From the NCBI RefSeq assembly GCF_005239225.2, contig NC_133287.1, positions 8,847,493-8,911,492 of the forward strand: 64,000 nt of DNA, written 5' to 3'. A program made the translations under genes and the position numbers. The DNA comes from Populus alba (Eukaryota; Streptophyta; Magnoliopsida; Malpighiales; Salicaceae). Within the stretch, counting starts at the first letter, position 1, and every line of letters begins with the position of its first letter. Positions 1-11,178 of this stretch are shown piece by piece. The notes below the pieces were generated by a model. It did not search any database. It was not told where the DNA came from and was given only the letters and a program-made list of their open reading frames with translations.

Positions 1-513
1 CGGCAACGTCACTCTCTCTCTCTCCACGTTATTAGCATTATTCCTTCTCTCAAATGCAACATCACGATTGTTTCCAAAAGTACGGTTCTGATGCTGCATC
101 ACGGCGGCTTCAGAAGAGAGACTGATAAGCTTGACGAGCTCACTATTTGCGACTCTGAGATCTGCATTTTCTCGACGAATCAACTCGAGTTCATTAGTTA
201 GGGTTTGGAGGCGCGCGAGAGAGAGATTGTAGTGATCGCAGAGGTCCTGGTACTCGAGAATCAGTCGAGCTTGGCGGAGGCGGTTCTCGGTGGAGATTTC
301 ATCTGCGGCGGAGGAGGAGGAAGGCGAGGCGGTGGTGGAGGGGGTGAAAGAGAGCGAGTTCGGGAGCTGTGAAGGTTTTGGCGGGAAAATCGAGTGGTAG
401 AGAGAGGTGAAATTGGAAGCGAATTGATCGTGATCGTTTGCTCGATGGCAATCAAACGGTTGTGATTGTGCAGCTGTTTTTGAATCAGACGGTGGTGATT
501 CTTTTTTCTCCAT
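1..513 (-). CDS. CCCH zinc-finger protein, C3H14/15 type (N-terminal part only)
   Basis: The first 171 codons are read on the minus strand from the ATG at 513-511; the frame stays open to the window edge, so the 3' part is missing. The predicted N-terminus starts MEKKESPPSDSK and has a Ser/Pro-rich stretch at about residues 48-70. A probable coiled coil at about 76-132 contains ENRLRQARLILEYQDLCDH and the heptad-like RRENADLRVANSELVKLI. This layout matches the region before the tandem CCCH fingers in Arabidopsis C3H14/C3H15, which bind AU-rich mRNA and act in secondary-wall and anther development (family knowledge). The fingers lie outside the window, so the family call rests on the N-terminus and on neighbours that match the C3H14 locus of Arabidopsis. 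The ATG is the first one after the short purine-rich leader. A generic coiled-coil protein is the alternative. Confidence 0.66.
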   Translation of the reverse strand, partial: MEKKESPPSDSKTAAQSQPFDCHRANDHDQFASNFTSLYHSIFPPKPSQLPNSLSFTPSTTASPSSSSAADEISTENRLRQARLILEYQDLCDHYNLSLARLQTLTNELELIRRENADLRVANSELVKLISLSSEAAVMQHQNRTFGNNRDVAFERRNNANNVERERVTLP

Positions 514-522
514 TTCTTGATA

Positions 523-581
523 GAGAGGAGAGAGAGAGAGAGAAATGAAGCTTCCTTACAGCATATATATATATATATATA
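523..581. repeat. (GA)n and (AT)n microsatellites in the C3H14-like leader/core promoter
   Basis: A GA run at 523-543 and an AT run at about 563-581 lie just upstream of the CCCH gene start. Read on the minus strand, the AT run sits 50-70 bp before the ATG and could serve as a TATA region, with the GA run inside the 5' UTR. Both are length-variable sequence types. Confidence 0.6.
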
Positions 582-2778
582 AACACGCACCAGCCGGCTC
601 TTAAATCTGGTACTTACCGAATCATGATGGGTAATTTGTGAGAACCAATCCTGTTAGTCCTGGTGAAATAATCTGTCTTTTTTCAACACGTGGATGCAAG
701 TTATTCGTCGGGAGTAGTTAGAGAAAACGGTGCAGCAACACGACAGCAAAATCTTTCAAAAAGATATGTGTTTCCCGCCAGGGGAAGTGAAAAACCGTTA
801 GAGAAACTGTAACAGAAACAGAAAGCAGTTTTAGAGAGAGAAATTAAAAAACAAAAGTGGAGAGGGAGATAGGCAATGGATGCAAATGGGAGAGAGTACT
901 ATATATATTGTAATTAGTTAGATAGAAAAGGAAAGGTGGTTAGGAGGAGGAGGAGGAAGAGGAGGAGATGTGGGTGGTGGTGGTGGTGGAGTGGCAAAGA
1001 AGGGAGGGAGGGAGGTGAAGGATGAATTTTGAAGGTTTTGAATATAATTGGGTATAAATCATGGCCATTGATTAAGCTATGGTTTGTATGTCTATTTTAA
1101 GTAAGGTTTTTTAACAATTTGGTTTTTGTTAGTATTGTTGCTTCTTTATCACTACTTTAACTAACCATGGTCCCCTCTTCTTCCTTTGAATGAAAACCAT
1201 TGTGACTAAGAATTTATTTTTTTTTCCTTTTTTCTATTTTTTTATGTTAATCCCCTTAACTTGACTTAATACTTTTCATTTATTTAACTTATAATAATAC
1301 TTTTCAAACATGGGAAAGTTAATATAATAAAAATTCTCAGTTATTTGAATATATTATATATTTAAATTTTCTTATAAATTAATATATTCAATGTTCAGGA
1401 AAAAAATAACATATATACTATACAAATAACTACTAAAGAGTACTGTAAAGAAAATGAAAAATATGATTTTAATATTTTTATCAGCACTCTCACTCCAACT
1501 AACATGCAGATCTGTTCTATTTTAACTAATTGTATTTACTCTTATTACTTATTATTTAAAATTTCTTAAGATAATAATAAATAAATAAATGTTTTTTTAA
1601 TTTGGAAAAAAAGGGAATTATTTTAATTTGGAAAATATACCAAAACACATGTATCTCGTACCTAGAAAAATGGGCTGTACTGATTTAATCTGGACACAAA
1701 ATAGTTTACGAAATGCCTTAAAGCCTAATCTAAGCCCAATTCACACCGTTTGGTGAGAACATGGCTTTTATAATCTCTTATCAGCATGGGCCACTCCATA
1801 GATTTTCGTTGTCCTCCAAATTCATGGATTTGTTTTTTAATTCATTTTCATATTTTAAATTTGAAATGAGGAAATAAAATATATGAGTAGGATTCAAGGA
1901 CTCAATACAGCAAGACATATTCACATATCACAAACTTCAAGGTATATGTTTTATGAAATATATGACATTTTATTTATGTTTTATAGTTAAAGATTTGATA
2001 GGTGTGCCATGTTATATTTTTTTTTTCCGTATAAAAGAATGTGCAGCTGATGACAACATGCTTTTCAAAACGTATAAAAAATTTGATCTCAAAGAAAAAA
2101 GTTAATGCATGCCTTGATAAATGCTAAGTCATAATTATATTTGTCAATAGATACATGTATCAAAAAGCTTTGTCGTTAAGATTAAACTAATTAAGAAATG
2201 GAGCTAAAAAATTAAAAAAATATATACATATTAAGATCATTGATCTTATATAATAAGAACCTCTTTAATTCTTATTAATTATATAGCAATAAAATTATTA
2301 TTTTTTTAAGAAAATAGATAATTTAAACTCAAATAAAAAATAATTTTGAAATATAATTACTCGTTTCCTAAAAAATATTAAAACAAGTAACACGTCACTG
2401 GCTGATATAATTGTCGAGCACCCTAGGTGGTTGGAATATTAGGCTCTAACCCTTATCATCTAAGAAACCTTCTTTTCAACCCTTACTTACCTAAAAACAT
2501 CTAAAAAGCACCATTAAAACCTTAATAAACTTAATTATAATCTCAAATCAGACTTTAATTTGTCTAAATATGAAAAGACATAATAAATTTTATCCTGCAA
2601 GACAAAGGGCTAAAACACTATAACATGACCCCTCCTGTTACAAGGAATTCAATGACATCTAGAACAATATTTTCTGTCACTAAATTGTAGCTAAAAACCT
2701 TAAGGAATCGGGATAAGAAATGTAAAAACAAAACATGAGGGACTAAAACATTTTAAAACGCGACTCATGTACCACTAG
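582..2778. other. Intergenic: promoter side of the CCCH gene, then AT-rich DNA
   Basis: No gene can be supported here. The first 450 bp is the likely upstream region of the CCCH gene and includes a strongly purine-rich block at 940-1020 (GGA, GGT and GGGA repeats). From 1200 onward it is simple AT-rich sequence with poly-T and poly-A tracts and only chance ORFs. Confidence 0.5.
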
Positions 2779-4020
2779 GCAAAAAAAAGAAGCTGAATAT
2801 TTGTTTTGATTTTAAATTTAATCCCTAAAGTTTTAATTATTTTGAATGTATAAAATTAAATTCAATTATGCCAAACTGAGCATTGACACAACATCAAAAC
2901 CTACTTTTAACATTGTGAGAATTCCACTTCTAGACCAAAAAAATAATTTATCAAGCTTAACCCTTGATGAACTCAATGTGAAAGGATAAAATAAAATAAA
3001 AAAAATTAAAGGACTAAAAAAAAAAATACAAGTTACTATTGTAATCCATAGTAAACCATGCCCCCTTGTATGTTGCATTTCTATCCTTTTTTTTATAATA
3101 TTGCATTGCTTCGTGTGCCCATGATTCATTGAACAAAAAATTATGATACCAAACTATAATTGTTGCAAAAAATTAGTAATTAAAAAAATAAGAATCAAAT
3201 TTGATAAAAAAAAAAAAAAACAAAATGATAAGCTACCTTGCTATTTTGGAGAGAGTCAATGAGAGGAGACTGAACAAAAAGAGGAAAAGAAGAAAAAAAA
3301 AATGGATCATCAAACTACACCGGAGCTTAGCCATCAACCCACGCCGCCATCCATGGGAGCCCTCACCAAGACAATTCAAGGAAGGTCACCTTTGATTCTT
3401 GGAGGAAGCTGCACACATCACCATAATGTGATAACCTCTCTCATGAGCGAACGCATATATTACATGTGCCAACCACTTTCCCTCTTTATTTTCACTTTAG
3501 TTCCTGATTTGACAAAAAAAAGTTGAATATTTTTTTAATTTCAAATTTAGTCCCTAAAGATTTAATTATTTCAAATCAATAAAATTACATTTTATCTTAC
3601 CAAACCGAGAAATAACTGAGCTCTGAATCTTTTCTCGGCACTATTAGTAATCAATATGAAGCCAAAAAAAACAAATCATCAAGTTTAATTCCACATCAAT
3701 AATGTATTAAAGGATCAAATTAAAAAAACAACAACAAGAAGAAATTAAATCACAAAAAAGGGCTGAAAAGGAGACTAAACATATAATCTCTGATTTGGCA
3801 AAAAAGGCCTTAGTATTTCTCAAGTCTCAAATTTGATTTTTAAAGCTTTAATTATTTTAAATCAACCAAATTTTATTTTATTTTGTCAAATCTAAAATTA
3901 AAAGAAGGTTCAGGATTATTTTTCTTGACATCATAATAATTAAACATCAAGCCAACCATAACAAATCATCAAGTTCAATACTATAAAAATTCAATGTAAA
4001 ATGATCAAATTAAAAAAAAA
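2779..4020. repeat. Three diverged copies of a 230-300 bp repeat
   Basis: Three segments, about 2779-3015, 3503-3745 and 3787-4015, carry the same ordered landmarks. These are a GACAAAAAAAGTTGAATATT-like start, then TTTAGTCCCTAAAG, TTTAATTATTT, an AAATCATCAAGTT-like word, and a short AATGTAAAAGGATCAAATTAAA-like end. They are heavily diverged. The stretch between copies 1 and 2 (about 3020-3500) contains only chance ORFs. The origin is unknown; it could be an old tandem array or three insertions of one element. Confidence 0.5.
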
Positions 4021-4095
4021 AAGTAAGTACATAACATATAAATCATGAACCATAGGCAAATACTTATAAAAAATAATTAAATTCTACTGGGTAGA

Positions 4096-4437
4096 TCATA
4101 ACTCACGATCTGCTAAAAAGTTCTTGTATATCTCATAAACCTGCATGCAGCCTCTTGTCAAATTCTTCACTCGGATAAACAAATTTAACTTGTCTTCCTG
4201 CAGTATTCATGTTACCAGCTCTAAGCATCAGGTCACCGTAAGCATTCTTGGCCTTGCTCAGCAACATCTCAGGAGAAGCAATATTCTTCAATATTCTCAA
4301 CTTGGCATTGCTTTGATCTTCCAAACCCTACGTGGGATCCCTCCAGTTCTTATGATCTTCGTCTTCTTCCAGGTTGTGATTGCGCCATCGATCGATCGAG
4401 TCACGAGCTTGATTTTATGACATTTTGTGTTTGTCAT
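4096..4437 (-). pseudogene. Frameshifted paralogue of the small gene at 9742-10143
   Basis: The minus strand from an ATG at 4437-4435 to a TGA at 4098-4096 parallels the intact gene at 9742-10143, but in three reading frames. Shared blocks are DGAIT-x-KKT, a PRR-x-WKIKA block, KLRILKNIASP, KNAY, GRQVK, YPSE-E-F-x-KRL and VYEIYKN-LA-REL. A one-base loss near 4301-4306 breaks the frame after WKIKA. A second shift near 4134-4146 ends the long frame before the conserved tail. The middle is also shorter, lacking the VFGDKRVP segment. The first 17 codons do not match the intact copy, so the start may be a recombined or decayed 5' end. It reads as a dead duplicate; splicing around the breaks is not supported. 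Confidence 0.75.
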
Positions 4438-6828
4438 GAGGAATTGGAGGAATGACGAGTAAGAGGAGAGAAATTGGAAAGTATAGACTGAGTGAATCTA
4501 TTAATTGGTCTAAGAAGAATAAGAATCCAATAAATAACTGGAAAGATCTTTGCCATCATTCCTTTTTATAATTTTTATTACATCCCTTTGAAGTGGGCTA
4601 ACTTCTATTTTTCTGTTCTTATATTATTTTTCAATAATTTTGAATCCTTTTACTTCATTTTCTACTATTCACTGAAAAAAAACTAAGCCTGCTCAATATT
4701 TTACTGTAAAACAATACTCAATGCACTTTATGATTGCTACAATGCACTTATGATTTTGCCATTCATAGTAGCAATCAAGAGAGTGAAAATTGAGATGTAA
4801 AATAGTATTTTCATGAGTTTTTTTTATGGTATTATCAAATTGATTGGGGGCATTGATTTAATTACCCTAAAAACAAGCCAAAAAAAAAAAAAAAAAACTA
4901 AAATGACGTCTTGGAGGTTTTTTTTTTTTAATTTTTTCAGTTCTATTAGCATAATGAAATGATATAATTACCTTTAAAATAAAATAAAAATAAATCTCAT
5001 GCTTGAGTATAAGGTGTTTTCATCTTAATTTTTGTTTTTTTTTTTTTGTAATAATCATTTCATTTAAGGGCTATTTGGTAATTTAATAGTACAAATATTA
5101 TTAAAAAAAATTGCTAGATGTGTGCATGCAACAAGTCAGTGTGTGGTATCCCTCCTCGCCCTTTAAAAGACACGAGAGGCATCTTTCAAAAACCAAACAC
5201 CGCATTCCACAACGGGCGTTAGAATCCTCATGGAGTCCTCTCTATGATGCGGCGGTATGTGTGACTAACAAGTTTTTGGTTTGATGATGATGATATTTTT
5301 CTCTCTTTTCCTCAATCTTTGTGCTACACTTCAAAATTTTCAAGCAACCCTTCACTTTTTTTGTTTCTAAATATTTGGTCCCTGTTTTTTTTTAATTACT
5401 ATTTCTTTTACATAAAATAATTTATTAGATTGATTTTTTTTTATGATTTTATTTTCATTTAATTATTTTTTTCATATGTAAGACTCGATCCATATTCTTT
5501 TAATTGCTATTTTATTTAAGATTTGTTTTGCGATTTCATCCTTCCTTGATTTTGTTTTCATATCAGATTTGATATTTATTTTTTTGATTGCTATTTTTTT
5601 TGTACTTTGACAAGTTATTTAAATTGATATTTTTCCTCTTCTAATTGATATTTAAATTGACAGATTAATGTGGTTTGACTAAGGTTTTTTTTATTTGCTT
5701 TATTACAAAAAAATTAGTTTTTCATAAAGAAGGATGAATACAGTATGTATATTTAATTTGGTTCGGAACATACGGTGAATATTGTCCACATTTTATCACT
5801 TGTACGTTGCATACTGTTTTAGTCAACAAAATCAGGTTAGACAGCTGTCCATAATTAATGGTCCAGTACTCTCTATTGATTTAGACTATTATTCCCAGCC
5901 ACGCATTGAAATTAGGATTTAAAAAAAAAAATTATCACATCACACATAAAAATCTAAAAGATCAACACCGTTTCAAAAAATTTAATGAAATAGTTTGACT
6001 ATATTATGTTTTAGAAACGTGAGATGATCAACCTGTGTTCTTTTTTTTTTAAGTGATTGATTGACTTGATCTAGTCATAGAAACTAATAGATTAAGTTTT
6101 TTTTTTTAAGTTGTATGACTTAAAATTAATTTTTTTATTTCAATTAAAATATCAAAAAATTATTATTTATATAATAATAAATGATCCTAAATAATCAGGT
6201 GTGAAACTACTATAATTAAATAATAATATATTTTAAATATATTACATGAATGACTTAATAAATATATTTATGAACCAGTAAAATAAGTTTAAATTTAAAA
6301 GGAGATCTAATTACATTAAACCAAAATAAACAGCTTAAAATAATTATAATATTAAAAATCTTACTAAGACTTTTTAGTTTTGATAATTTTAAGATTTTTC
6401 TTATTAATTTTGGAACTAATTAATTAATTTTACTAATTGATAACCAGTTAAATAAAAAAAAAATAGTTTAACTATGCCATGCTTTTGAAATATAATATGA
6501 TGGAGCTGTGTTATTTATCCAGAAGTTTTTGCTTATGTGTCAATTCAGAGGATTTTTTAGTTTTATGTGGTAATTGCACAATTTATTCTTAAAATTAACT
6601 TCCGACTCCGTAATTTAATGGTACTTGGATTCTTTCTAGAATCTGTGTTGAATAAACAAAAAAATTTCTTAGAAACTTGCGTAAGTTATTCATATCATAA
6701 TTATGTATAAGTACCTCTGGTTGCGAGATATTTATGAATTGAAAATTTTCATAAATCCAATACAAGAAGTCATTGAGGCCGTTTGTTTGAAGTTCAGAGG
6801 AGGAAGTCAATATAGGAAAAATGTCATT

Positions 6829-6832
<4 letters not shown>
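4438..6832. other. Intergenic AT-rich DNA with a T-rich repeat copy
   Basis: No gene is supported. About 5270-5660 resembles the T-rich repeats at 7400-8420 and 13060-14110: phrases of the kind TTGATTTT..TTTCATCC and TTTTTTAATTGCTATTTT recur. The stretch 5110-5260 is less AT-rich and resembles sequence just before the other copies (about 7260-7300 and 12850-12960). It may be the head of the same repeat. Confidence 0.4.

Positions 6833-6897
<65 letters not shown>
6833..6897. repeat. (TA)n followed by (AAT)n microsatellite
   Basis: A run of TA repeats at 6833-6874 passes directly into AAT repeats ending near 6897. Compound runs like this are prone to slippage and are useful as polymorphic markers. 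Confidence 0.9.
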
Positions 6898-7399
6898 GTT
6901 TAGAGCTACAATTAAAAAACAATTCATGTTTTTATATTTATTAACAAAAACGTTACAATATGTAGAGAACTATTAGTGCATTAGTCATAATATTTGGATG
7001 GCAGTATACGTGACTATTTTTAATTTTTTTTAAGAAGAGTAAAATGATTTAATTAATTTTTATATCAATTTTTTTAAAACTGTCGTTCAACAGTATTTAA
7101 ATTTTTTATTTTTTTGAAATTCAGTAAAAGACATTTACTCTTGGCCTAAAAAAATAAACGGGATTTTGATCCTTTCATTATGTTTTTATTATTATTAGTA
7201 ATTCCATAACCATCAGGGATAATTTGATTCTTTTAATTAAAACGTTGCTGGCGTATGATGTTCATGTGCTAGCATGTGGGTGGCACGTGTGATGCTTTAT
7301 AATTACTAAATTCATCCTTTTATTGTATAATTGAAAATGTCATTGCATCCTCTTCAATCTAGTAAGATGCATGTCGGTATAGGTAGCGCAGTTTGTTGC

Positions 7400-8420
7400 T
7401 AATGAGTTTTTTTTTTCACTTTTGTTCTCTCTCCTCCCTAAAAATATATAGTTTAATCTTTTTTATTTTTGATATCTTAGTTTCAACTATTTTATAAAAG
7501 TTTTATTTGTTTATTGATTTAATCTCTCAAATTCCAATTTGTCATGTATTATTATTTTTCAATTTAATCCTTATTCTTTTAATTTTTAATTTTTTTTCTT
7601 GGCTCTTTTGTTAAAGGTTTATTGGTTTTTATTTTCATCCTTCAATCCAAGTTTATGGTCTACTGTGTTTTTCAATTTGAATTTTATTTTTTTAATTTTT
7701 TTTGAAGCTATTTTTCTTTTTCAATTTAACCCTTCAACCAAGAATGTTTTCTTGGTTCGATTGCTCTCTAATTTATTTTTTATTTTGATTTTTACCCTCA
7801 ATTCTTTTAATTGCCATGTTTTTTTTTTTTATCTATCTTTTGTGTAATTGATTTTTTTTCGTGATTTCATCTTTCAACATTTGATTTATTAGGGATTGGG
7901 CATTTAAGTTTCTTCATGTCAAGGGTTTGAAAAATTAACACAAGTCGATATCTTTTTCTTTTTTTTTTAATTTTCTTTTCCAATTTCATTGTTTGACAAT
8001 GGTTTTTTTTTTTTTTTTAAATATTGGCTTTGTTATTTTCTTTGAAAAAAAATTTATAACAGATTATTCTAATTGCATAACCTAAGCCACGAGTTTCACA
8101 GGTTAACCTGCGTTGGCTCATCTCTTATTATTTAAGTTATATGTTTATCATGTTACTTTGAGTCTACCAATGTAACATTTTTTATATCTAATTTTATATT
8201 TTCAAAATTTTTTTTTCAAGTATCATGATATTTGTTTTTATTTATTATTATTATTTATTTTTTTATCATTTAATTAAAATAAAATTAATTTATTAAACTC
8301 GATTAAAGCTATGACACGAGTTTAAACTTGATCAACTATTATATTAATTGATTAATTGAGGATTATAAACTTTACGGACTCAATAATCAAAATCTTTATT
8401 TGTTTTTAAATTTCAAGTTT
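7400..8420 (+). repeat. T-rich dispersed repeat, copy 2
   Basis: A long stretch with T-rich plus strand, in which short phrases match 13060-14110 in order. Examples are TCAATTTAATCCTTATTCTTTT, the GTTTATGGT block, the TTTTCTTTTCAATTTAAC block, and a CATTTGATTT-x-x-TAGGGATTGGGC block near 7875-7900 (against 13483-13507). It has no coding capacity: the longest frame (7599-7847) is low-complexity Phe/Leu. It is probably an old non-coding transposon fragment of unknown class. Confidence 0.5.
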
Positions 8421-8963
8421 TGCATGGAATTTTATTTTATATTAAGAAAAAATAACCCTGCTCGTGGCATAGAGTAACCCACCTACCGTCTATCTATTGA
8501 CGATTGCAAACATAACTGTCTCTCCCAATGTAAGAAAACAGATTCATAATATAAGGTCATATTTGTGTTTCTTTCCAACGCGCGAGCTTTTCTGCATCTT
8601 GGATCTCAGCCTCCATAACCAATCTATCCACAACAAGCTGTAATACTCGGATAATTAGAAGATCCGGGCAGCACGAGTGGCGAGTATTCAGACCTCTGAC
8701 CACGACCTTCCACCTTTTGAGCGGCGGTCTTTGGTGGATAAGCATCTTCTTGTTGTTGTTGTTGATAGATAAAAAATTTTAATAAAAAAAAGATAAGGGA
8801 TAGCAAATAACAATTATAAAAATAAGAACCAAAATTAATATAAAAATTAAATTTTAAGAGATGAAATTGAAAAATAAATATTCAAAACAAAAATATATAT
8901 AGCAATCAAAAGTTTGAAGATCAAATTTGATATAATCAGCAAATAATATGACATTTCTAAATT

Positions 8964-9151
8964 TTTCACAACTTCTGGAAAGTGTTTTCTGCCCAAATTT
9001 TTCAGGAAAACACTTTCTTGGAAACTAAGTCAAATTTTTCTTTGATTGAAAAATATTTTTTGTTAACCAACTTTTGTAATAACAAAACAAACACTGGAAA
9101 GTTTGGAAAGTGGTTTTCCGGAAACCACTTTCCAGGAAACAAACATGCCCT
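8964..9151. mobile_element. MITE-like element with two inverted-repeat hairpins
   Basis: Two imperfect palindromes are built from the same word. GGAAAGTGTTTTCT pairs with AGGAAAACACTTTC around 8976-9016, and GGAAAGTGGTTTTCC pairs with GGAAACCACTTTCC around 9105-9133. The right end reads CCAGGAAACAAACATGCCC. This looks like a small foldback element. Target-site duplications could not be fixed, so the ends are approximate. Confidence 0.45.
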
Positions 9152-9741
9152 AATATAGAATATTACAGATAAAGAGGGAAGAAGGCTTTTTCCTAATTTT
9201 TGCTATTGTCCTTAAAAAAGAAAAGAAAAAAAAGAGTAAGGAAAATGTTGAGCGAAGGAGATTTTAAAAAATGAGAAAATAAAAAAAAATCATAAAAACT
9301 TAAATTCACCACTCTCATCATGACCAATCTACAAATACTAATCAATTTGACAAAGAAGCTGGATCTCTCCCATGATCAAGTTATCAATCACTTTTTGTCT
9401 TCTTTTCGGTAATTTTTTTGTAACTAATTATTTGATATATTGCTCATATAAAAATTGTTCAATGAAAACACAAAGTGGTTTGTATTGGTTCCCAAAAAAA
9501 GAAAAAAGGTAACAGAAGGAAAGAAATATGGGAGAGGTTATTTTTTTAAGACACCAATCAATTCTTCTTTTTGAGTTACCTTGACTATATATAAGTATTT
9601 CAATTATATGCATAAGTAGTCAAAGTATAATTAAATGTCGAAATTTACAATATTCAATTATTATTTTTTATCAACCTTGAGAAAATATGGACAAACAAAA
9701 TATTAAATAAATTAGAGGTGGGTTTCCACTTGAATATTACC
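9152..9741. other. Intergenic, 3' side of the small plant gene
   Basis: AT-rich sequence without a supportable gene. The part nearest 9741 is the likely 3' UTR of the minus-strand gene that follows. Confidence 0.45.
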
Positions 9742-10143
9742 CTACATTGTAGATAATTCTCTAGTCGCAAGCAGATTCTTATAAATCTCATACACCAATC
9801 GTTTCTCAAAATCTTCACTCGGGTAAATAGCTTTAACTTGCCTGCCTCTCGGAACCCTTTTGTCTCCAAAAACATGCGTTCCGTCGGCATTACCAGCAAC
9901 GCTAAGGATCATGTTAATATAAGCATTCTTGAGCTTCCTCAAGAGCTTAGTTGGAGAAGCAATATTCTTTAAGATTCGTAACTTGGGCACTGCTTTTATC
10001 TTCCATGTCCGTCGTGGGCTGCCTCCAAATCTTGCTAGGTTCGTCTTCTTCCGGGCCGTGATCGCACCGTCGAGTCGCTGGTACCGCTTTCTTCTCCAGT
10101 GTCTCTTCCAGGAACCATTAAAGAAGCTAGGAGCTAGTTCCAT
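9742..10143 (-). CDS. Small conserved plant protein of unknown function (133 aa)
   Basis: A single-exon gene of 133 codons plus stop. The start is the ATG at 10143-10141: the frame stays open further upstream, but that extension crosses the presumed TATA box and transcript start, and this ATG gives the family's short basic N-terminus. The order is: a basic KRHWRRKRYQRLD segment near residues 13-25, a KKTNLARFGG-SPRRTWKI block near 32-50, KLRILKNIASPTKLLRKLKN, VFGDKRVPRGRQVKAIYPSE, and an acidic/aromatic tail YEIYKNLLATRELSTM. The tail and the WKI-x-x-VPKLR core occur in a family of uncharacterised dicot proteins known to me by sequence only. No signal peptide or membrane segment is visible; the basic N-terminus could suit a nuclear or RNA-linked location, which is inference. 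A frameshifted copy lies at 4096-4437. A TATA box lies at 10254-10260. Confidence 0.8.
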   Translation of the reverse strand: MELAPSFFNGSWKRHWRRKRYQRLDGAITARKKTNLARFGGSPRRTWKIKAVPKLRILKNIASPTKLLRKLKNAYINMILSVAGNADGTHVFGDKRVPRGRQVKAIYPSEDFEKRLVYEIYKNLLATRELSTM

Positions 10144-10253
10144 GTTTAGTGCTCGAGAGAAAGAGAAGGGAGTTGGGGGTTTTCTTCTTCTTTCTTGATT
10201 GGAGGAGGAGGGAGTCGTGAGTTTGTGCTGTGGAATGGTGAGAAAAGAGTATA

Positions 10254-10260
10254 ATTTATA
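10254..10260 (-). promoter_or_regulatory. TATA box of the 133-aa gene
   Basis: TATAAAT on the minus strand, about 110 bp before the ATG. This predicts a transcript start near 10225 and a leader of about 80 nt. Confidence 0.6.
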
Positions 10261-10261
10261 C

Positions 10262-10974
10262 AAGGAGGGGAGGGCTCGTGAAATATCCGGATGGCGTGTG
10301 AAGCTGAACATTGAAAATTCGTCATTGCACATGAAACATATCGAGGAAGGTCAAAAAAAGGCTGTTGAGATCATATTCAAGTTGAATTTATGACAATTAT
10401 GTGGTCCAATATGAATGGTTGTTTGTTTTGACTTTTGCTGAAGGGCAATAATTAACAATACATATCCGGTCAAACTTATAGCTTTACTGATATTTCTCTC
10501 TTGAATTGTTTGCGGATAAAAAGTAATTTTGTATATGTGATGTTTATACGTGTTGGAAAAATTAGTTAAATATATATATATATGGTGAAGAAACGTATGC
10601 ATAATTTGGTAGAATATTCTTCCACGTAAAAAAAATGAATATCTTCTTGTGACTTTTATTTTTTACTCAAATTAAGTCGCGATTGGTTACTGTTTCTTTA
10701 TTATAATGTTGCATTTGCGCGATGCTCTAGTATTTTTCAATTAATTATGAGTCAAAGAACATGAGCTCATTTTATAATATATAAGTTGTCTCTGGAAAAA
10801 TCAATAATTGAATTAGTTATAAAATTTAAATAAACTTGTAGGTTGATCCCATATTTATCTAGCCCGGGTAAAATTTAATTGAAAATTATTTTATTTTTTA
10901 TTAAAATAATATTATTATAATAAATAGTTTTTAAAAAATTAAATTAATTTGAGTTAATTTTCTTGATATATATA
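10262..10974. other. Intergenic, upstream region of the 133-aa gene
   Basis: AT-rich sequence including a short TA run at about 10570. I see no gene. Confidence 0.4.
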
Positions 10975-11178
10975 AGGGTGTTTGGCATTGAGTTCAACCT
11001 GCTTTTGGGAAAAATTTAATTTTTTTTTTTGTTAAAATTGAGTGCGGTTTGTACTTTTTAGATCGTTTTGATGTGACGATATCAAAAATAATTTTTAAAA
11101 AATAAAAAAATATTATTGATGCTTTTTGACATGAAAAGCTATTTAAAAAGCAACCGCTACCACACTCCCAGACACCCT
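10975..11178 (+). mobile_element. MITE, copy A (204 bp)
   Basis: The termini AGGGTGTTTGG and the inverted CCAGACACCCT form an inverted repeat. The element is flanked on both sides by TATA, which fits a TA-containing target duplication. Internal landmarks are GAGTGCGGTTTGTACTTTTT, GTTTTGATGTG and AAAAAGCAACCGCTACCAC. The same landmarks occur at 37827-38027 (same strand) and 49614-49837 (opposite strand). It has no coding capacity. Confidence 0.7.

Noticed and set aside
2866..3526. Short frames on both strands
   Set aside because: They lie in AT-rich, low-complexity sequence inside the triple repeat region and show no known motif.
6703..6903. Frame ending in Tyr-Ile and Asn runs
   Set aside because: The tail is translation of the TA and AAT microsatellite.
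7599..7847. Phe/Leu-rich 82-codon frame that looks like membrane helices
   Set aside because: It is a by-product of the T-rich repeat; poly-T gives Phe and Leu in any frame.
8557..8806. Two overlapping minus-strand frames with protein-like text (DAYPPKTAAQKVEGRG; MEAEIQDAEKLARWKE)
   Set aside because: They could be parts of a broken exon in two frames, but I recognise no family, see no splice partners, and one frame starts in a simple CAA repeat.
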